Shown: piece after piece, positions 12,101-27,300 of the stretch | How positions within the stretch are numbered: the first letter of the stretch is position 1 | How the letters are laid out: each line of letters begins with the position of its first letter | Source of the DNA: Siphlonurus alternatus | Lineage: Eukaryota > Arthropoda > Insecta > Ephemeroptera > Siphlonuridae | NCBI GenBank assembly: GCA_949825025.1 | Contig: OX463785.1 | Coordinates: forward strand, 10,231,971-10,295,970 | Direction of reading: 5' to 3' | DNA length: 64,000 bases | The notes under the pieces: generated by a model | The model's database searches: none | The model's input: the letters and a program-made list of their open reading frames with translations, nothing else | Told to the model about the DNA's origin: nothing | Program-made: the position numbers and the translations under genes

Positions 12101-15100
12101 GGTTGTAAAGCGGACGCCTCCAGCCTTGTCAGCCTCTCCAGGTCACATAAACGCAACCTCCTGAGTTGGGAGGCCCCTGCCAGATCACGAGGGGAAATAA
12201 TCTCTACAGGGTTCAAGGAAAGGTCAAGTTCTTGCAAGTTAGGAAGGGGTGGAATCAGCACCTTACTTAGAGAATTGTTAGAAATATCGAGTTTTTCTAA
12301 TAAAGTCGCACGATGAAAAGATGTGGATGGAATTGATGTAATTTTATTATTAGAAACATTAAGAAAACGTAAAAATGGAGTTTCTAAAGTATCTGGAAAA
12401 TGTGTTAAACCTGTGCCTGCTAAATTTAATTCTCTAGCTGTTTTTGGTTCTTCTAATAATGATGATAAAGATTCAGCTGTCAAAGGATTATATGAAACAT
12501 CAAGTTTTTTAATATTAACAAGCATATTATCATCAGGGGGTAAATCACGTATTTTATTACGAGCTAAATTAACATGTGTTAAAAAGAAATACTGTCTTTG
12601 TAATGATTGTAATGGTGCCATTTCAAAATTATTATTTTCTAAATTAATATTTTCTAACATATGTAATTTTGAACGTTCAAATATTGTTTCAGGTAATTCA
12701 TTTAGTTGATTACCAGCTAAATTTAATGATAATCGATATAATCCTTCAAATGTTCTTTCTTCAAGACGAGAAATTTTATTATATGAAATATCAAGAACTT
12801 GGATTTGACTTGAATTTCGGAACGCAGCCTCGCTAATATGCTCTATTTTATTATGTGATAAATACAATTCCCTTAAACGTGGCAAACTTGCAAAGTCCAA
12901 TTCATCGACAGTTGAGAGTTGATTATGACTTATGTCCACAGTTTGAAGACGTCTTAAACCAGCTAACAGCTCAGCGGGGAAAAATGTGAACTTATTTCCC
13001 GGGACACGTAAAGTTGTAAGACGAGGATGTGAGATGAAAGAGCTTGGGAATAAGTAAGTTAAATCGTTATTAGAGAGATCCAATTCTTCAATTGCTGAAC
13101 TTTTATTATCTGGACTTCTAAATGAATCACCTTTAAAAGCTGATAGTTTATTTTTAGAAAGTAATAATGATTTTAGTGATGGAACATTATCAAATGCTGC
13201 AGTTCTAATTGCTGTAATTTGATTATTTGATAAATCAATTAAATCTAATTGAGGTAAAACACTAAATGAACGTTCTTGTAATTCAGTTATCTTACAATTT
13301 TGTAAATTAACTTTCATTAAGGCTCCTAATCCTACTAATAATCCTGGAGTTAATTGTGTTAATCCTGTACCACTTAGGTCTAAAGTTGTAAGTTTTCCTA
13401 ACCCTGCAAAAGGTGCTTGTGGAAGGGAAATAAGGCGAGGATTTTGACTCAGGTCGAGGTCTTCTAACGCTGGTAATAATCTCAGGGCGCCAGGTTCGAC
13501 TTCCGTCAGGGAATTTCTCGCCAGGTTGAGACGTTTCAGGGCAGGTAACGCCAGGGCTCCGAGACTCAGGATGCGATTGTCTTGAAGTAATAGCTCCTCC
13601 AAGGTCGCCTCTAGACCTGAGAAGGTCGAAGGTGGTGCAGATTGTAACTGATTACCAGAAAGGTCAAGTCGGGTCAAACGAGAAAAATTGGAGAACGCAT
13701 TGGAGGGAAGTTCACGAATAACGTTGTACTGTAGAGATAGCATCTGAAAAAATATGAACAAAATATTATCAAAACGCTATAGGTAAGATTTTTATTTCAA
13801 AATTTTGTTCCACTTAAACAATTAACCCTATATTTATTATAACATTACCAAGAGAAAAGGGGGTCTATTAAAGCAAGAAAAAGGTGTGAAATATTACTTC
13901 AAACAATTCGTAATCCATAGTTGGCCTACCAGTAATGAATTTACGCAAAAAAATAGAGAAAAAAATAGCATATGGCATAGGTATTTAAATAGTGAGACGT
14001 TTGAACCATCGCTCCTCCCTCGGTATAGCGTACGTGGGACACATAAGGTCCTTGGTAATTAATACAGGAGTTAAATTATAATCATGTCCCGTTTTGTAAA
14101 CAATATAATTTTACAATGAAAAAAATCTTGTTTTTTTTTTTTTTTTTTTAATAGAGGGACATGCACTAAATAAAATAAAGCTTACTACACCCGTAAATAA
14201 ATAATCGTGACTCGTTCAATTGTAAAATGCTTAAAAAAAAGTTGTTGCTTAGACGTACTAGACATAATCATGAACATTCATTCAATCAATTAATTTTGAA
14301 TGTTGTAACATTTTCGCATTATCTTCATTAATTAAGCATTGAACTCCCCCATATATTTTCACACAATTTTATTGTACTACCATGTACTTAGTTCCAATCC
14401 TCAAAATTATATTTATTAATAATATAACAATTAATTTATATAATATATATAAAAAAAAACATTTTATTCAAGAGCAAATATAATTATTTAATAACAATTT
14501 TTAAGTTATTTTTTATAATTATTATTAACATATATTAGAACTAACATAAGCTGCAACTCTCATAACTCACCAAGATATTTTATCGTGCAAATTATTAATT
14601 GCATTGAAATTGAATTGAAATTTATCGATATATTGACTTCGGGTCTACCGATCAAGCAGTCATTGCCCGTAATGGAGTATCGCCCTCATTTTTTTTTATT
14701 GCAGAAATGGATAGAGGGTGAAAATATGCTACCCTGATTTTTTTCAGATTTTTTAGAGCCCGGAAAGTATTTTTAAAAAATTATTGAAAGTCTTTTTTGT
14801 GACGTCACGCGGCGGCAAGTCCTATCTTTTTCTTAAGGAGCGGCGTCTCGTGACGTCACAAAAAGAACTTTCAATAATTTTTTAAAAATAGTTCCCGGGC
14901 TCTAAAAAATCTGAAAAAATCAGGGTAGCAAAACTTTGCACCCTCTATCCATTTCTGCAATAAAAAAATTGAGGTCGATACTCCATTATCACTTGCATTA
15001 GGGTTTCATTAAAAAAATATATATTTATCACTCGCATTAGAACAGTACGTCGCAAGGTTCACGAACGGCCTCAATGTCAAACAATCTACAACATCACCTG

Positions 15101-15893
15101 CACGTGGGCGGCCGGTCTGAGCAGCGCCTCGTTGATTGCAGCCACGCGGTTGAAGCCGAGCAGCAGCGCGGAGAGACGAGGCAGGCGGCCCAACGCGGAC
15201 GTGGGCACCAGGAGCACCGTATTGTCCTCCAGTGACAGCCACTCGAGTCGTTCTAGACCTTCGAATGTGTCATCCTCCACCTGTCAGAGGTCAAACAGAG
15301 GTCAAATGAGCACCGTTTTGTCCTCCATCGACGACCAATACAATCATTCTAGTTCTTTGAAAGTGTGAGGTCAAAGTTCAATTAGAGGTTAAATCAGCCC
15401 ATGCAGATACTACTAAAAATTAAAATTTTATAAATCTAAAATTCCTTAACTCATTATTTATTTACAGCGTTTTCCTCATGTTATAGAATATTAAAATAGT
15501 TTGCAAGTGATACAAAAAAGCAGTTCCTCATATTTTTTTTTTTTTTTTTTATTATAATTTCATAAGATACAAATTATTGTCCGGCAAAGATTAATTTAAT
15601 AATCTTATGTTACCGGTGCAAAATACAAGTAGTAAAATTCACTTCAAGATTTCAAAAATTATGAAAAACTTAATAATTGAACAAAAACCATAAACAGAGG
15701 ATAAGCAAAAGTTAAGTTAAATGTGCAGAAAAAATTAAAACAAAAATAAAATATTATTATTATTTTTTAAACTAAAAAACCACCATTAAATTTTAACTGA
15801 AGTGAAATACAAAAAACAATATTTATGTATAAGATTGATAAACAAAAATATAATAATTACAAAAATTTAGTTTAATTCCCTAATTCTCTAATA

Positions 15894-15924
<31 letters not shown>

Positions 15925-18305
15925 CACATATTTTCGTAATCAAAAATTCAAACAAAACTGAGAGCAATGAACGATAAATACGATAGATATACATTTACCA
16001 AAAATTTAATGAAAATAAGAAAAATTTATAAAACTATGATCGTAAATAATAATATTTTAATATATATTCTCCTGAAGTTTCATTTAAATTTCTTCATAAC
16101 TCCTTTACTACCAGCAACATTGAATGATTTTACACCAACCATCATTACATTTCCAACAAAACTGACATTTCAATAAACAATTTTTTTACTCCATTTAAGT
16201 CCAAATGACGAAACACTTACCGTACGTAGCGAGTTGACGTTGAGGTGAAGACGACGCAGTTTTCTTAGTCCCACGAAGGTTCCGGGAGCCAGGGACGCCA
16301 GGGCGTTGCGGCTCAGGTCGAGTACCTCCAAGTTGGCGTGTGCAGCCAGGTCAGCATTGTTCAAAGTCTGAAACAAGTTAGAACATGTCTAAGTCCCATT
16401 TAATAGTTAACCCTTCCGGCATAAGTGAATGAGTGAATTATTGTTGTTATTACCATTTTGATATAAATTGCAGTTTAAAATAATAATAATATGATAAAAT
16501 ATTATAAATAGTGGATGATTTTGTTTTCAATTTATAATAATATTATCAACAGTGGTATAATCTAATATTGTATTAGCCATATGAACATAATAAATAAATT
16601 TAAATTGTATTGAAATAATTTGTTCAAAGATGAAGGGAAAGGTTGATGAAACAATAATGATGAAACTAATTTGTGGTTTTATAACGATAACCGCAAATAC
16701 TTTTCTTGACTTTTAAATCAGCACATTCTGCAAGAGATCTCATGGATCATTTATTATACCGTTCAAATTTCTCAAAATTTTTCATATAACTAGCTGTATA
16801 ATCATATATTAAATTGTGTATAATATAAATAAATTTTGAATATTACGAACGTTTGATGTCTATCGCGAAATCTTATTTCGGTGTTAGCGAGATGAGCTGT
16901 TCAAATATTTATCTAAATTTAATAAATTTCAAGCGTAGATTAAATATTTTTATTTAGTAATTCTACATCCGCACATTTTAATTATTTCAAGTATTAATTA
17001 TTTTTCCTTGTGAGTTTATATTTAACATTACATTTCTAACAAAACTAATATTTTAATAATTTTTTAAGCAATTGAAAATTTTGGAATCAAACAGATTTAT
17101 AAACACTTTCCACTAACATAATTTTCTCATCTTTTTCACACTTTGTGTGACCAAATGAAACATGACGTTTAAACTGACAATAGGAGACACTAGCGCCTCC
17201 CACGATGTTTACCTGCACTAAATTGGCGGACAGGTTGAGAGCACGCAGTCTGGAAAGCGACTTGAGCGCCACGGTCGGGAAATCCCCGAGGAAGTTCTCA
17301 GCAAGGTCAATCACCTCCATGTTCTCCGCACCTGAGCACCAAAAATATCGCGAGGTCAATTTCAAAGGTCAAATAGGTGGATGAATTGAGACAATTGAAT
17401 TTTAGGTAAAGAAATTCAATATTTAACTTACTAAAATACACAAATTTTTAATTAAATCATTCAAATCAGAGGAATATATTGGAAATTATAGCACCTATAC
17501 AGCATAAAAAAAGAGTGACTGCAATAGACGATTTTCTTGCACGATTATTTGAAGTACACTTAATTCTGGACACCACGAACTTTACTTCTGATATTTTTGT
17601 TAACGTTACTATGCGATCTACGGAGGCAGGGTGAACCAAAACTCCTTCAATATTGATAGAAAGTTTTTTTTTCTTATTAACGCATGCATCCAAAATTATA
17701 AATCTTTATCTTTGTGTTTATTTTTAGAGCTGCAACTTGAGCTAGTAAGGCAGGAATAAAGTTCATTCTAACCAGAAGTGTATATTTTAATCTGAAAACA
17801 TTATAGATTAAAATGTTCACTTCCAGTAAAGGTCTTACCCTGAAAGGTGTCACTATTGAGCCTGGTCAATCTGTTCCTGGCCAATCTCAGGGCGCGCAGT
17901 CTGTTCAGACCTGAGAGGGCGCCACCTTCGATCACCGACACGGCATTACTGCTCAGGTCTAGAAGTTCTAAACGAGGTTGGGCCCAAAATGCGTCGCGAC
18001 GTACCGTACCTGAAATTCAAAAAATCAGGGTCAAAGCAAACTCAGGGTAGATCACCTGTAATAAATCATGGTTCTCCAATTGAATAATTATATAGTTAAA
18101 AATTACCAATGATGCAAGAATATTTTTATTAAATAAGTATTTAATATGCTTCTATCATATATTATTATGGTTTGGATCTGTTAGTTACATTTTACTTTAA
18201 TTTTATGTTCATTTTAACAACAGAAATGGAGAAAAGTACCATAAGATTATTTTTTTAACCCTAAATTTTACTAAATTGTATATTTTGTTTTATATTTTAC
18301 TACTC

Positions 18306-18378
<73 letters not shown>

Positions 18379-21300
18379 AATTAAAGAACTCTTCATATAG
18401 AGGCCTAGAAGTTTTGAACAAAAAAATTACGTATATATCAAATTCTATAAAAAGGACAATTAAATTTCCAAGTTAAAATCTATGTTAAATTCTTTATTAA
18501 TAGTCCCCCATAATATTGATTGAAATTGTTTTACAAATTGTAATGAAATGTGAACTACAAATAGCAACATTTTAGCTGACAATATTACTCACCAATACGG
18601 TTGTGCGATATGGTGAGGGCTTTCAGAGCTCGAGGACCGTTGAGGGAGGCGCTGGGTACCACGCTGAGGCCGTTGCGATCGAGAAGCAGCTCCTGTAAGC
18701 ACAGTGACGTCATGAGCACCACGTGACGTCATAAACAACAATATACAGTATGTTGAAGAGTTACAGTTCCTGTTATTGTGTTTTATACGGGCAGAAATAA
18801 AACGAAATAGAGTACCTCATAAATTTTTATTGCAAAAATAGATAGAGGGTGCAAAATTATGCCACTGTTTTTTTTTTTGGGAAGTATTGCTAAAAAGTTT
18901 TGCCGAGGTAGGGTTTGAACCCACGCCCCTTTTAGGTCCTATCTTTTTATTAAGAGAGGCGTCACTTTCTCCGTTTTCATTAATTTTTTAAAAATAATTC
19001 CCGGCTTCTAAAAATTCTGAAAATAGAGTAGAATTTGCACCCTCAATTTCTGCAATAAAAAATTTTGAGGTCGATACTCCATTCCAACAAATTTCATGAG
19101 ATATACAAGTTAAATATTATGATTATTATACATAGGAAGCACGTTTTAATACATTAACCTTTACATACTAGAGCCAACTCCCTATTTTAGTAGTACTCTC
19201 ATTCAGCTGACAAGAGTGTACTGTATAATGCCATAAGTTAATTTGGCGTAAGGTCAACTTTCAATATAGAGGTTAAGAATTGACTGAAATACAAAGTAGA
19301 AATTAAATGGAACGATGAAAGCCCCAAAGGTAACTTCCTAAAAATTCATTTAAAGCTTTAAAATAAAATTTACTATTTTAAGTACGTACCTAGTTGATTT
19401 TTAAACATATATTATAATTTTCATCCCGAATTTCATCACTGATACACAGTATCTCGCATTTATATTTTAAAATTGTATTCATATCATATTTACAAATGCT
19501 AAACACGGTCATATTTACATGGTGTTTGCTTGGGATTTTATTTTTGCTTAATAAATTTATATTAAAAATAAAATAATAAAATAAAACATAAATTTATATT
19601 TTAATAATTAAAAAAATATAAATTATTTTAATAATATTAATGCAAAAATGTTTTTTTACTTTATACTATGAATAATATTGGTATCAATATTTTATAAAAA
19701 TACTTAACTTGATAAGTTTTGTCTAATATTAAATTAACGAAATAATTTTCAACTAAACATTACACAAAATTGACAAAAAACATTCCTTAAATTACTCATT
19801 GTGACAAGTATTATGTTTGAATGAATGGAGGGAAATATGCTATTGGCGTCATAAAGTTAGTGCGCCCCCTAGTAGTAACTGCTGGAACTACGTGTGTCTG
19901 GCGAGGATTGCTGTATATGATTAACATTGTAAAATCATGTAAATGCTCTATCAGTAGCCACAGCATAATTTTATAGAAATGACAACACCATAATTAGTTG
20001 TTAAATACTTTCGGACAAATATAAAAAAATATTTCAATTTCGTAAGTGATTTCTTTCCTATATATTTGATCATTTTTGTGATTCTCCCCATGCTATAGGT
20101 ATTGCCGTATCCTCGATGCAAAGAGCAAAATTTGCAGACGTCAGCGCCATCTCTTGGTCCTTTATGTCCTCTATTATTTCTTAAGATTATTTCTAACATA
20201 CGATTAAAACTTTTGATAAACAAAAATCTAAATTCATAAAAGTCTCTTAGTCGTATGACACAAAATTCAGCTTCAGTTTAAATCATTTTGCGGTATCTTA
20301 AACGCGGTTGATATTCCAGCCTCATCCTCGCGAAGGTTCTGAGCCAACTCTCTCGTCTCTTGTGACTACCAAAACTACTGGAGTTTCTCCTGGACCGCCG
20401 CACCTCACAGAAATGTGACCGGAATGTCACCTAGGATCAAATTTGTATGCTGTAACATGTGAATAAGTAGGACTAGGATTGAAGAACTTTGCCAAGATAT
20501 TTGTTGTTGTGCTGTAAGTGACGATAATATTAATCAAGCCGTACCTAGCTGTCAGAATTAAATATGGGTCCTCATGGAACAATACTAGTTGCAATGTTTT
20601 CTATTTTTTAAATCTAGAAAGTAATTTTTCACAAAGATGTTTTGAATTTAATTCGTGAAATAATAGTAAAAATATAATCGTGTTATTTCACTATGTCCAT
20701 AACTTATTCATAACAGAACAAGAACAAGAACAAGAGTCCTGCATGCTATAAGGCCTATAAGTATTTAGGGAGTTTTGGATTCATATTATCTCGATGGTTT
20801 ATATTTAAAATATGAAACTTTTGAGTAAATGCTGTTATTAATACACATGAGCTGCTAACTTTGCATCACTGGTATTTAATTATTGAGGTTGTTAATCACA
20901 ACCTTAAATATATATAATAGTAAGTATTTTATTTATTTGAAATATTTTTAATTTTTAAAAAAAATATATTATTTCATAATAATAATAATTATATAAATTT
21001 GCAATGCATTTATTTTATTGATATCTTTAAAAATATTATTATTTTCTAAACTGGACATGAAGTACGCATTATAAAGTTTATTTTGTAATTTTTTATATAC
21101 TTTAAATCTTGAAAATTGGTGGTATTGTCTTAAAAATCAATTCATTAAAGATGTCGTTAATTCCACTGGCCTAGTAAGATATTTACACTATAATTTACAT
21201 TATATCGACAAAGTAAAACAAAGTATACCAATTTAAATTACATAAAATGATGTAAACATTAATTGCTTGAAACTGCAGAAGATGCACAATTACGGATTAC

Positions 21301-24300
21301 TGCAATTTAAATCAAATAATCAAATACACTTATTAGGTTAATACACAATTTACAATGGATAAGAAAATCTATGACCTAAATTTGTGTTTAAATATTTTGA
21401 AATGCATACTTAATTACAAGGCACTCTCAATCAAACACTCAAAACAGTCTTATAAACTTTTCTAATAAATGTAATTTTCTAATCTCGCTGCACTGCTTCA
21501 CTGTTAATGTTCTGAAAAAGTCTGCTGTTTATGAAAGTCTATTTTGATCACCATATATTATACTTTTAATTATGAAGAAAAAAAAATATATACTACAGAA
21601 ATGAATAGAGGGCCCCAAATTATACTACTCTGATTTTTGTCATAGAAAATATGAAAAAAATCGAGTAGCATAATTTGGTGCCCTCTATTCATTTCTGCGA
21701 TAAAAAAAAATGTCATGTAAGTTGTCCATTATAGTCCGAATTTCAAACAATACACACGCATTCTTTTTGTAACACCCGTCCAGGCGGGGATCCTGAAAAA
21801 AAAATCGGGGGGAGGGTCCTCTATAAGGCCAATGTTAAAAAAATTGAAGTGTGTGAAATGCCTATATTGCCCATGTTAAATCCAACATTTCGGGGGGGAA
21901 GGGGCTGCAGCTCACCTATATTCGCGCCTAAAGAGAAAATCCCACAGAAAATTTTATGCTAATAAAACTTCTATCCCAAGTATAAGTCATGATGTTGTTG
22001 TGGCGAGCGCTCAACCGTGAACCGATTACTGAAGCCAAGTTCAATCATTCGTATCAGCACGTGATGCCATAAGAAATATTGGCACAAAAGAAGCACTGGA
22101 AATTGCAATATAATTTTTTTTCTTCATCTATGCAAATTTTAAGCTTTAAATTTAGCTAAAAATTGCATATTAGGATATTTTAAAGAAAATAAATGTTCTA
22201 TATCGCCCAATCTGGTAATTATTGCAAATTTAAAGGACCTTGAGTTGTTTTACAATTTTTATTCATTTTTTTATGCCTTTATTAAGAACAATAAAAATTA
22301 AAATAATGATGTGACGTGAATGCAAGTATTCAATTCACAAACATGGCAACTTTTTTACATGACGTCATATCCTATGTTTCATAAATTTTCACGATATTAA
22401 AGACAAAAAATATGACAGGATACTATATATAAAGCCGGTATTACACGATATATTTTTTTTATTCATATGATTTTTCCTTTCAAGAAAATTTGTAAGGAAT
22501 ACAAAATTTTATCATGAAATTTAAGGATTGAAACACGATTAGAGTTACTTTAAAAAAATCATGAAGATTGTGTAATTTATTGTGTTAGATTTAAAAGAAT
22601 TATTTCAATCATAATTATTTTAATACCTAAAAATGCAATGACAATTTATGCAATCATGCGAATAAAAGATCTATTGAAAACCGTCTATTGATAAAAGAAA
22701 GTGCAATGATCGAGGGAGGAACTCCAGTTAAAATATTTCTATTGTGATGTTTTAATTCCGGGAAGTAAAGTTTCATGGTTCAATGGAATAAATTTAGTAT
22801 GTCTAATTTTTAAGTTTCAATAGAAATAAAAGCCTGGAAAAACAATTTGTAAGTTTAAAATGTCTCAGATTTGAAAGAATAATATGTCGATCGTTTGAAG
22901 CTGAAAACTGAATATAAAGATATAGTGTGTACACTGTACAGTACATTTTACAAAAGAATAGAAAAGTTGGTGTCATTATTTTTGTCTAAGACTGTAGAGA
23001 TTCGGAAATCGTGCGCAGGCCGGGTGAGTTTTTTAATTAAACCAAGGTTTTTGGAACTATCGATATTTTGCAAATTTCAAATTTAATTAATTATATACCA
23101 TTTAAATAGTTGAATGAAAAGAAAATTAACTTGTTTTTAAATTACAGTTTCTTCATGATTCAGAAACTGGTTAATGATGGTGGTGCTATTCTAAGAATAT
23201 AACAGACATCTATATATTGAGTAAACTATTCTTTTATAATGCTTGATGGTATTATAGCAATAAGTCACGTAATATATTAATAAATGGTGGTCTTCAATAA
23301 TTTCTCCAAGTTAAATAAGGTCAGAGGAGGCTTTTTATTTTCTCTTATTATGTGCGTAAGACAAATTGCATTTTTGTTTAGTTGGAAACATTTTGAATTT
23401 ATGTCGCAAAAATCTCAAGCTTTCTCAAAAGTGCATGAGAAACAATACAGATTTTTTTATCTTTTAACTTGAAATTTTTATTGAAATTTCAAATTTCTTT
23501 ATAAATTTTATATAAAATAGAATCAAGAGTTTTATGATTTTATGCTTCATTGTTCTTTTATAACAAAATAAAATTACCAATTAAATATTTTACTCCAGGA
23601 AAATTTGTATTGGATTTGTATAGGTGTTGTGTAAAATTGAAAAATATTTAATAGTGTATACGGCAATATTTAAAAAAAAAAAAAAAAAAAAGGAAAATAA
23701 CAATTGAAAAATGGGTGGAGTGCCAACGAAATATATAAATTTGTTTAAGTGAAACTAGACAGTGATTCTTTCTTTCTCACAAAAATTATTGACTGTTAGT
23801 TAGAGGTTTTAAGAGGCAACCAAATTATTATCAAATATTATCGTCAGAATGTTAAAATTACAAAAATGAAATCATGTCATATTTTGTGAAAAATTTGACA
23901 TTCCTTAAAACAAAAATTAATTTTAGTAAAAAAATTTACAATATTTAGTTAATTCGATGTTCGTGTATCACACAACTTTAATTTTTGAACAAATCTGCTA
24001 CTTTAAAAAATTTAAACACTCAGTACAAGCTGAACAAATGCAGTATTTTTTTTTTTTTTTTTTTTTTTTGCATACAGATCTGATAATCCAGTAGCTACGG
24101 AATGATTCCGTGTTCAAACATGTTGCACAATTTCCTTGGGAGTACCGCTCACTAGGCGAGACTGCACGCAGCCATCCACGGCCATCTAACAGCTAAATGA
24201 ATGCCAACACATGAGGAATAGATACGAGAGGTACACCTCTGGACAGCACGAACGTTACTCCTAGAACTCACTTGCTAGAACTTCAATAGAGGCTTCAAGT

Positions 24301-27300
24301 CAGCTGATTTTTCGGTGTTCCCACCATCCTATCTATGTAAAAAAAAAATGAATACGTTTTTTCACTAAAAATACGATTTTTTAGGGACGATTCCTGTACG
24401 GAACTTTGGTCCAAACTGAAAAATACAGTAGATAATGGACAACTTGCTGCAACTTGCATGACATTTTTTTATTGCAGAAAAGGATAGGCGCTAAACGCCC
24501 GTGACGTCATAAAACTGACTTTCAATATTTTTTTTTTAAAAATAGTTCCCGCTCTGAAAAAATTTTGAAAAAATTCAGAATAGCATAATTTGGTACCCTC
24601 TATCACTTTTCTGCAATAAAAAAATGTCACTCAAGTTGTTTATTCAAGATTTAGATTTTTTACTTGATTTATAACCAAGAAAAGAAACACTTTGCTTCAT
24701 TTTCAAGTGCAAGATAGATCTTAGCGACAACAGTTGCGCATCGCGGGCGCACTCACTTGAAGCTTCTATAGACAGAGAGATGCAGATTTGTAATTTTAGG
24801 AGTAAAAAGAACACTCAAGTTTATCAATATAAAAATATATTTGGTTTACCATGCCTTCATAGACTGCGTGGTAACGCCTACAAACAAAACAGGAGTAAAG
24901 TTCGTGGTGTCCAGACTGTCCCGGCGAGGACACCACAAGTGTTATCCTGGCTCTTTTGTTGAAATGAAAATTTGAAATTATAGAAGTAAAATGTGCACCC
25001 ATTCTAATCATTCCAAATAAATTCACAGTTTACTTTTTCTCTATATTAGACTTTTGATAAGGCGTAGTTATTTTGCACCGATTTGGTCAGGATGTGTGAG
25101 AGTTCGATAAATGCATATTAATTTTTTAAATAACAAAATAATATTATACTTTTTTCATTAAATTTTATTTTACTAAAATTGTTTGGATTATTTCTAGATG
25201 AGGTTTTTTTTGTACACTTATAGCTCACTATCTTTTTAGAAACTGTTGGAATGATTTGCATCATACAAATATAAGCAAAGCCAAAACCTTATAATAGTTT
25301 TAAAAAAATCCCTATATACTTTGTATTGATATAAAACAAGAAACCATGATAATTGATATAAAATGTTCACCACAGTTATCTGATCTGCTCTGTGCCACCT
25401 ACATGTCGAACGGTCTTACACGTCATAAGAACTGTAGTAATTTATTTCGTCTCGCCTGCGAGCGAGGAAATTATGTTTTCATTTAACTTGTAACAGCAGC
25501 AAATATAAGTAAAAATAAATTTCAGGTTATGAAAAACCCAGACTCTTTTGTCAAATTGTTTTAAAAAGAATTTTTTTTTCTCCACCTTACCATTTACCCA
25601 GCTCGAGCTCCAAGCGAATAGAACCAGAATAGGACCTTATTTAAAAATAATTAATACTGTTTCAAGTTTTATTTAATATTCATTTATTTTTATTGATGAA
25701 TTAATTCTAAAAATAATTGTTATCCAGTTTAAATAAATATTTTGGCGAAATAAATTTAATAATTTTAAATAAGACTGTAATTAATAGTACAAAAAAAAAA
25801 TTAATTCTTACACCTCTGATACATCAGCAGCGCACTATCAATAATTTTTATTTATATTGATGGAAACAATACTGTTGAGAATTGAGATCAGTAATAAAAT
25901 AAAAATAATTTCATACGACTATTGAATGGAGCTAAATTAACTGCACTTTTAAAAGTTTTAAACGTAATAAATTAGAGTAAAGAGAAATTCCAAAATGTCA
26001 TTCCTAGATATTTTCCAATGGTAAACTGAAAATATTTACATTCCAAAAGTTGAAGAACAAAATAGCTGTTAAACTCCCTGATGGAAAAACAAAACAAAAG
26101 TGTTGATTTTGAGTAAATAATTTTTTCGTTTGAGAAAGATACTATATAACTTGACTAAAAGTTCCAAGGATAAGGAACTTAAATAAAGGGAGGATGGTGG
26201 CCACAGCCTGTTACGCGTCCCAGCATTTGCTGAGGTATGACTTAGGGAACCGTTGAAAACTTCAGTCAGGACGGACACCTCTATTTTTTTATCAAGTAAA
26301 GTAAAAGCAGCTGTTACAAGGTAGTTATAAATTCATATTGTATACATTTAATCGACTCTTATACAGTTACCGTTACTATTCTAAATATTTCCCATGATGG
26401 TAAAAATTTACGATTGTGCGAATTACGAAAGTGAAGGTCAACAAGGTGAAGTGTCCTGAGGGCCCTTGAGATCAAGTCTAGCGAGGTATTTAACAGTAAC
26501 GGGATCTTCTACTGCATACTCAAGAGTGCCGTAACAGCCGCGGGAGTATCATCATGTCTAATATATGAAATGTGCACCAAGGCATGTTACAATTTATTGA
26601 GGAGAATCTTAATTTAAATGCTTATTTGAATTAATTATCAACTTATATATATATATATAGGCATGATGTAGTAGATCGGATAATTTTCCTTTGCGGCCTT
26701 GTTAATCATCAAGCCCCGTAAGAATAATACAGGGTATGATGATTAATAACAAGGCTGCAAGTGGGAAATTCTCCAAGGCGACGAGTTTACATAAAATATA
26801 GTGGAATATTTTTTTTTTAACTGTACTTATACCTAGGTGTGGATTTTTTTAATTGAATAAATGCACACGATAATTTTACAAGGATGGCAAATGAAATATG
26901 AATCAATGGCATTTAAAGTAATATAATACTTTTAAATTAATTAATATGATTTCATGTATTATATATTTATAGAATGAGAAAATAGTATTATGACCAAGTT
27001 AAACGAAAGTACAATTTAAATTTTGAAAGATAGTCAAGATAAATGTTATAAATATTGTCTATTTCTCAAATTAATATTGCATTTGAACTGCAAATTTTAA
27101 ATTAAATAACATATTACGAAAATAAACTCCATAATAATTCAATTCCATCAAATTTTAATAAATTAGTGACTATTAATGGAGTATTGTCCTCAATTTTTTT
27201 TATTGCAGAAATGGATAGAGCGTGCAAAGTTATGCTACCCTGATTTTTTTCAGATTTTTTAGAGCCCGGGAAGTATTTTTAAAAAATTATTGAAAGTTCT

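Noticed and set aside
26641..26662. CRISPR-like or tandem-array signal in AT-rich tracts
   Set aside because: Only short (AT)n runs; no spaced direct repeats anywhere in the window.
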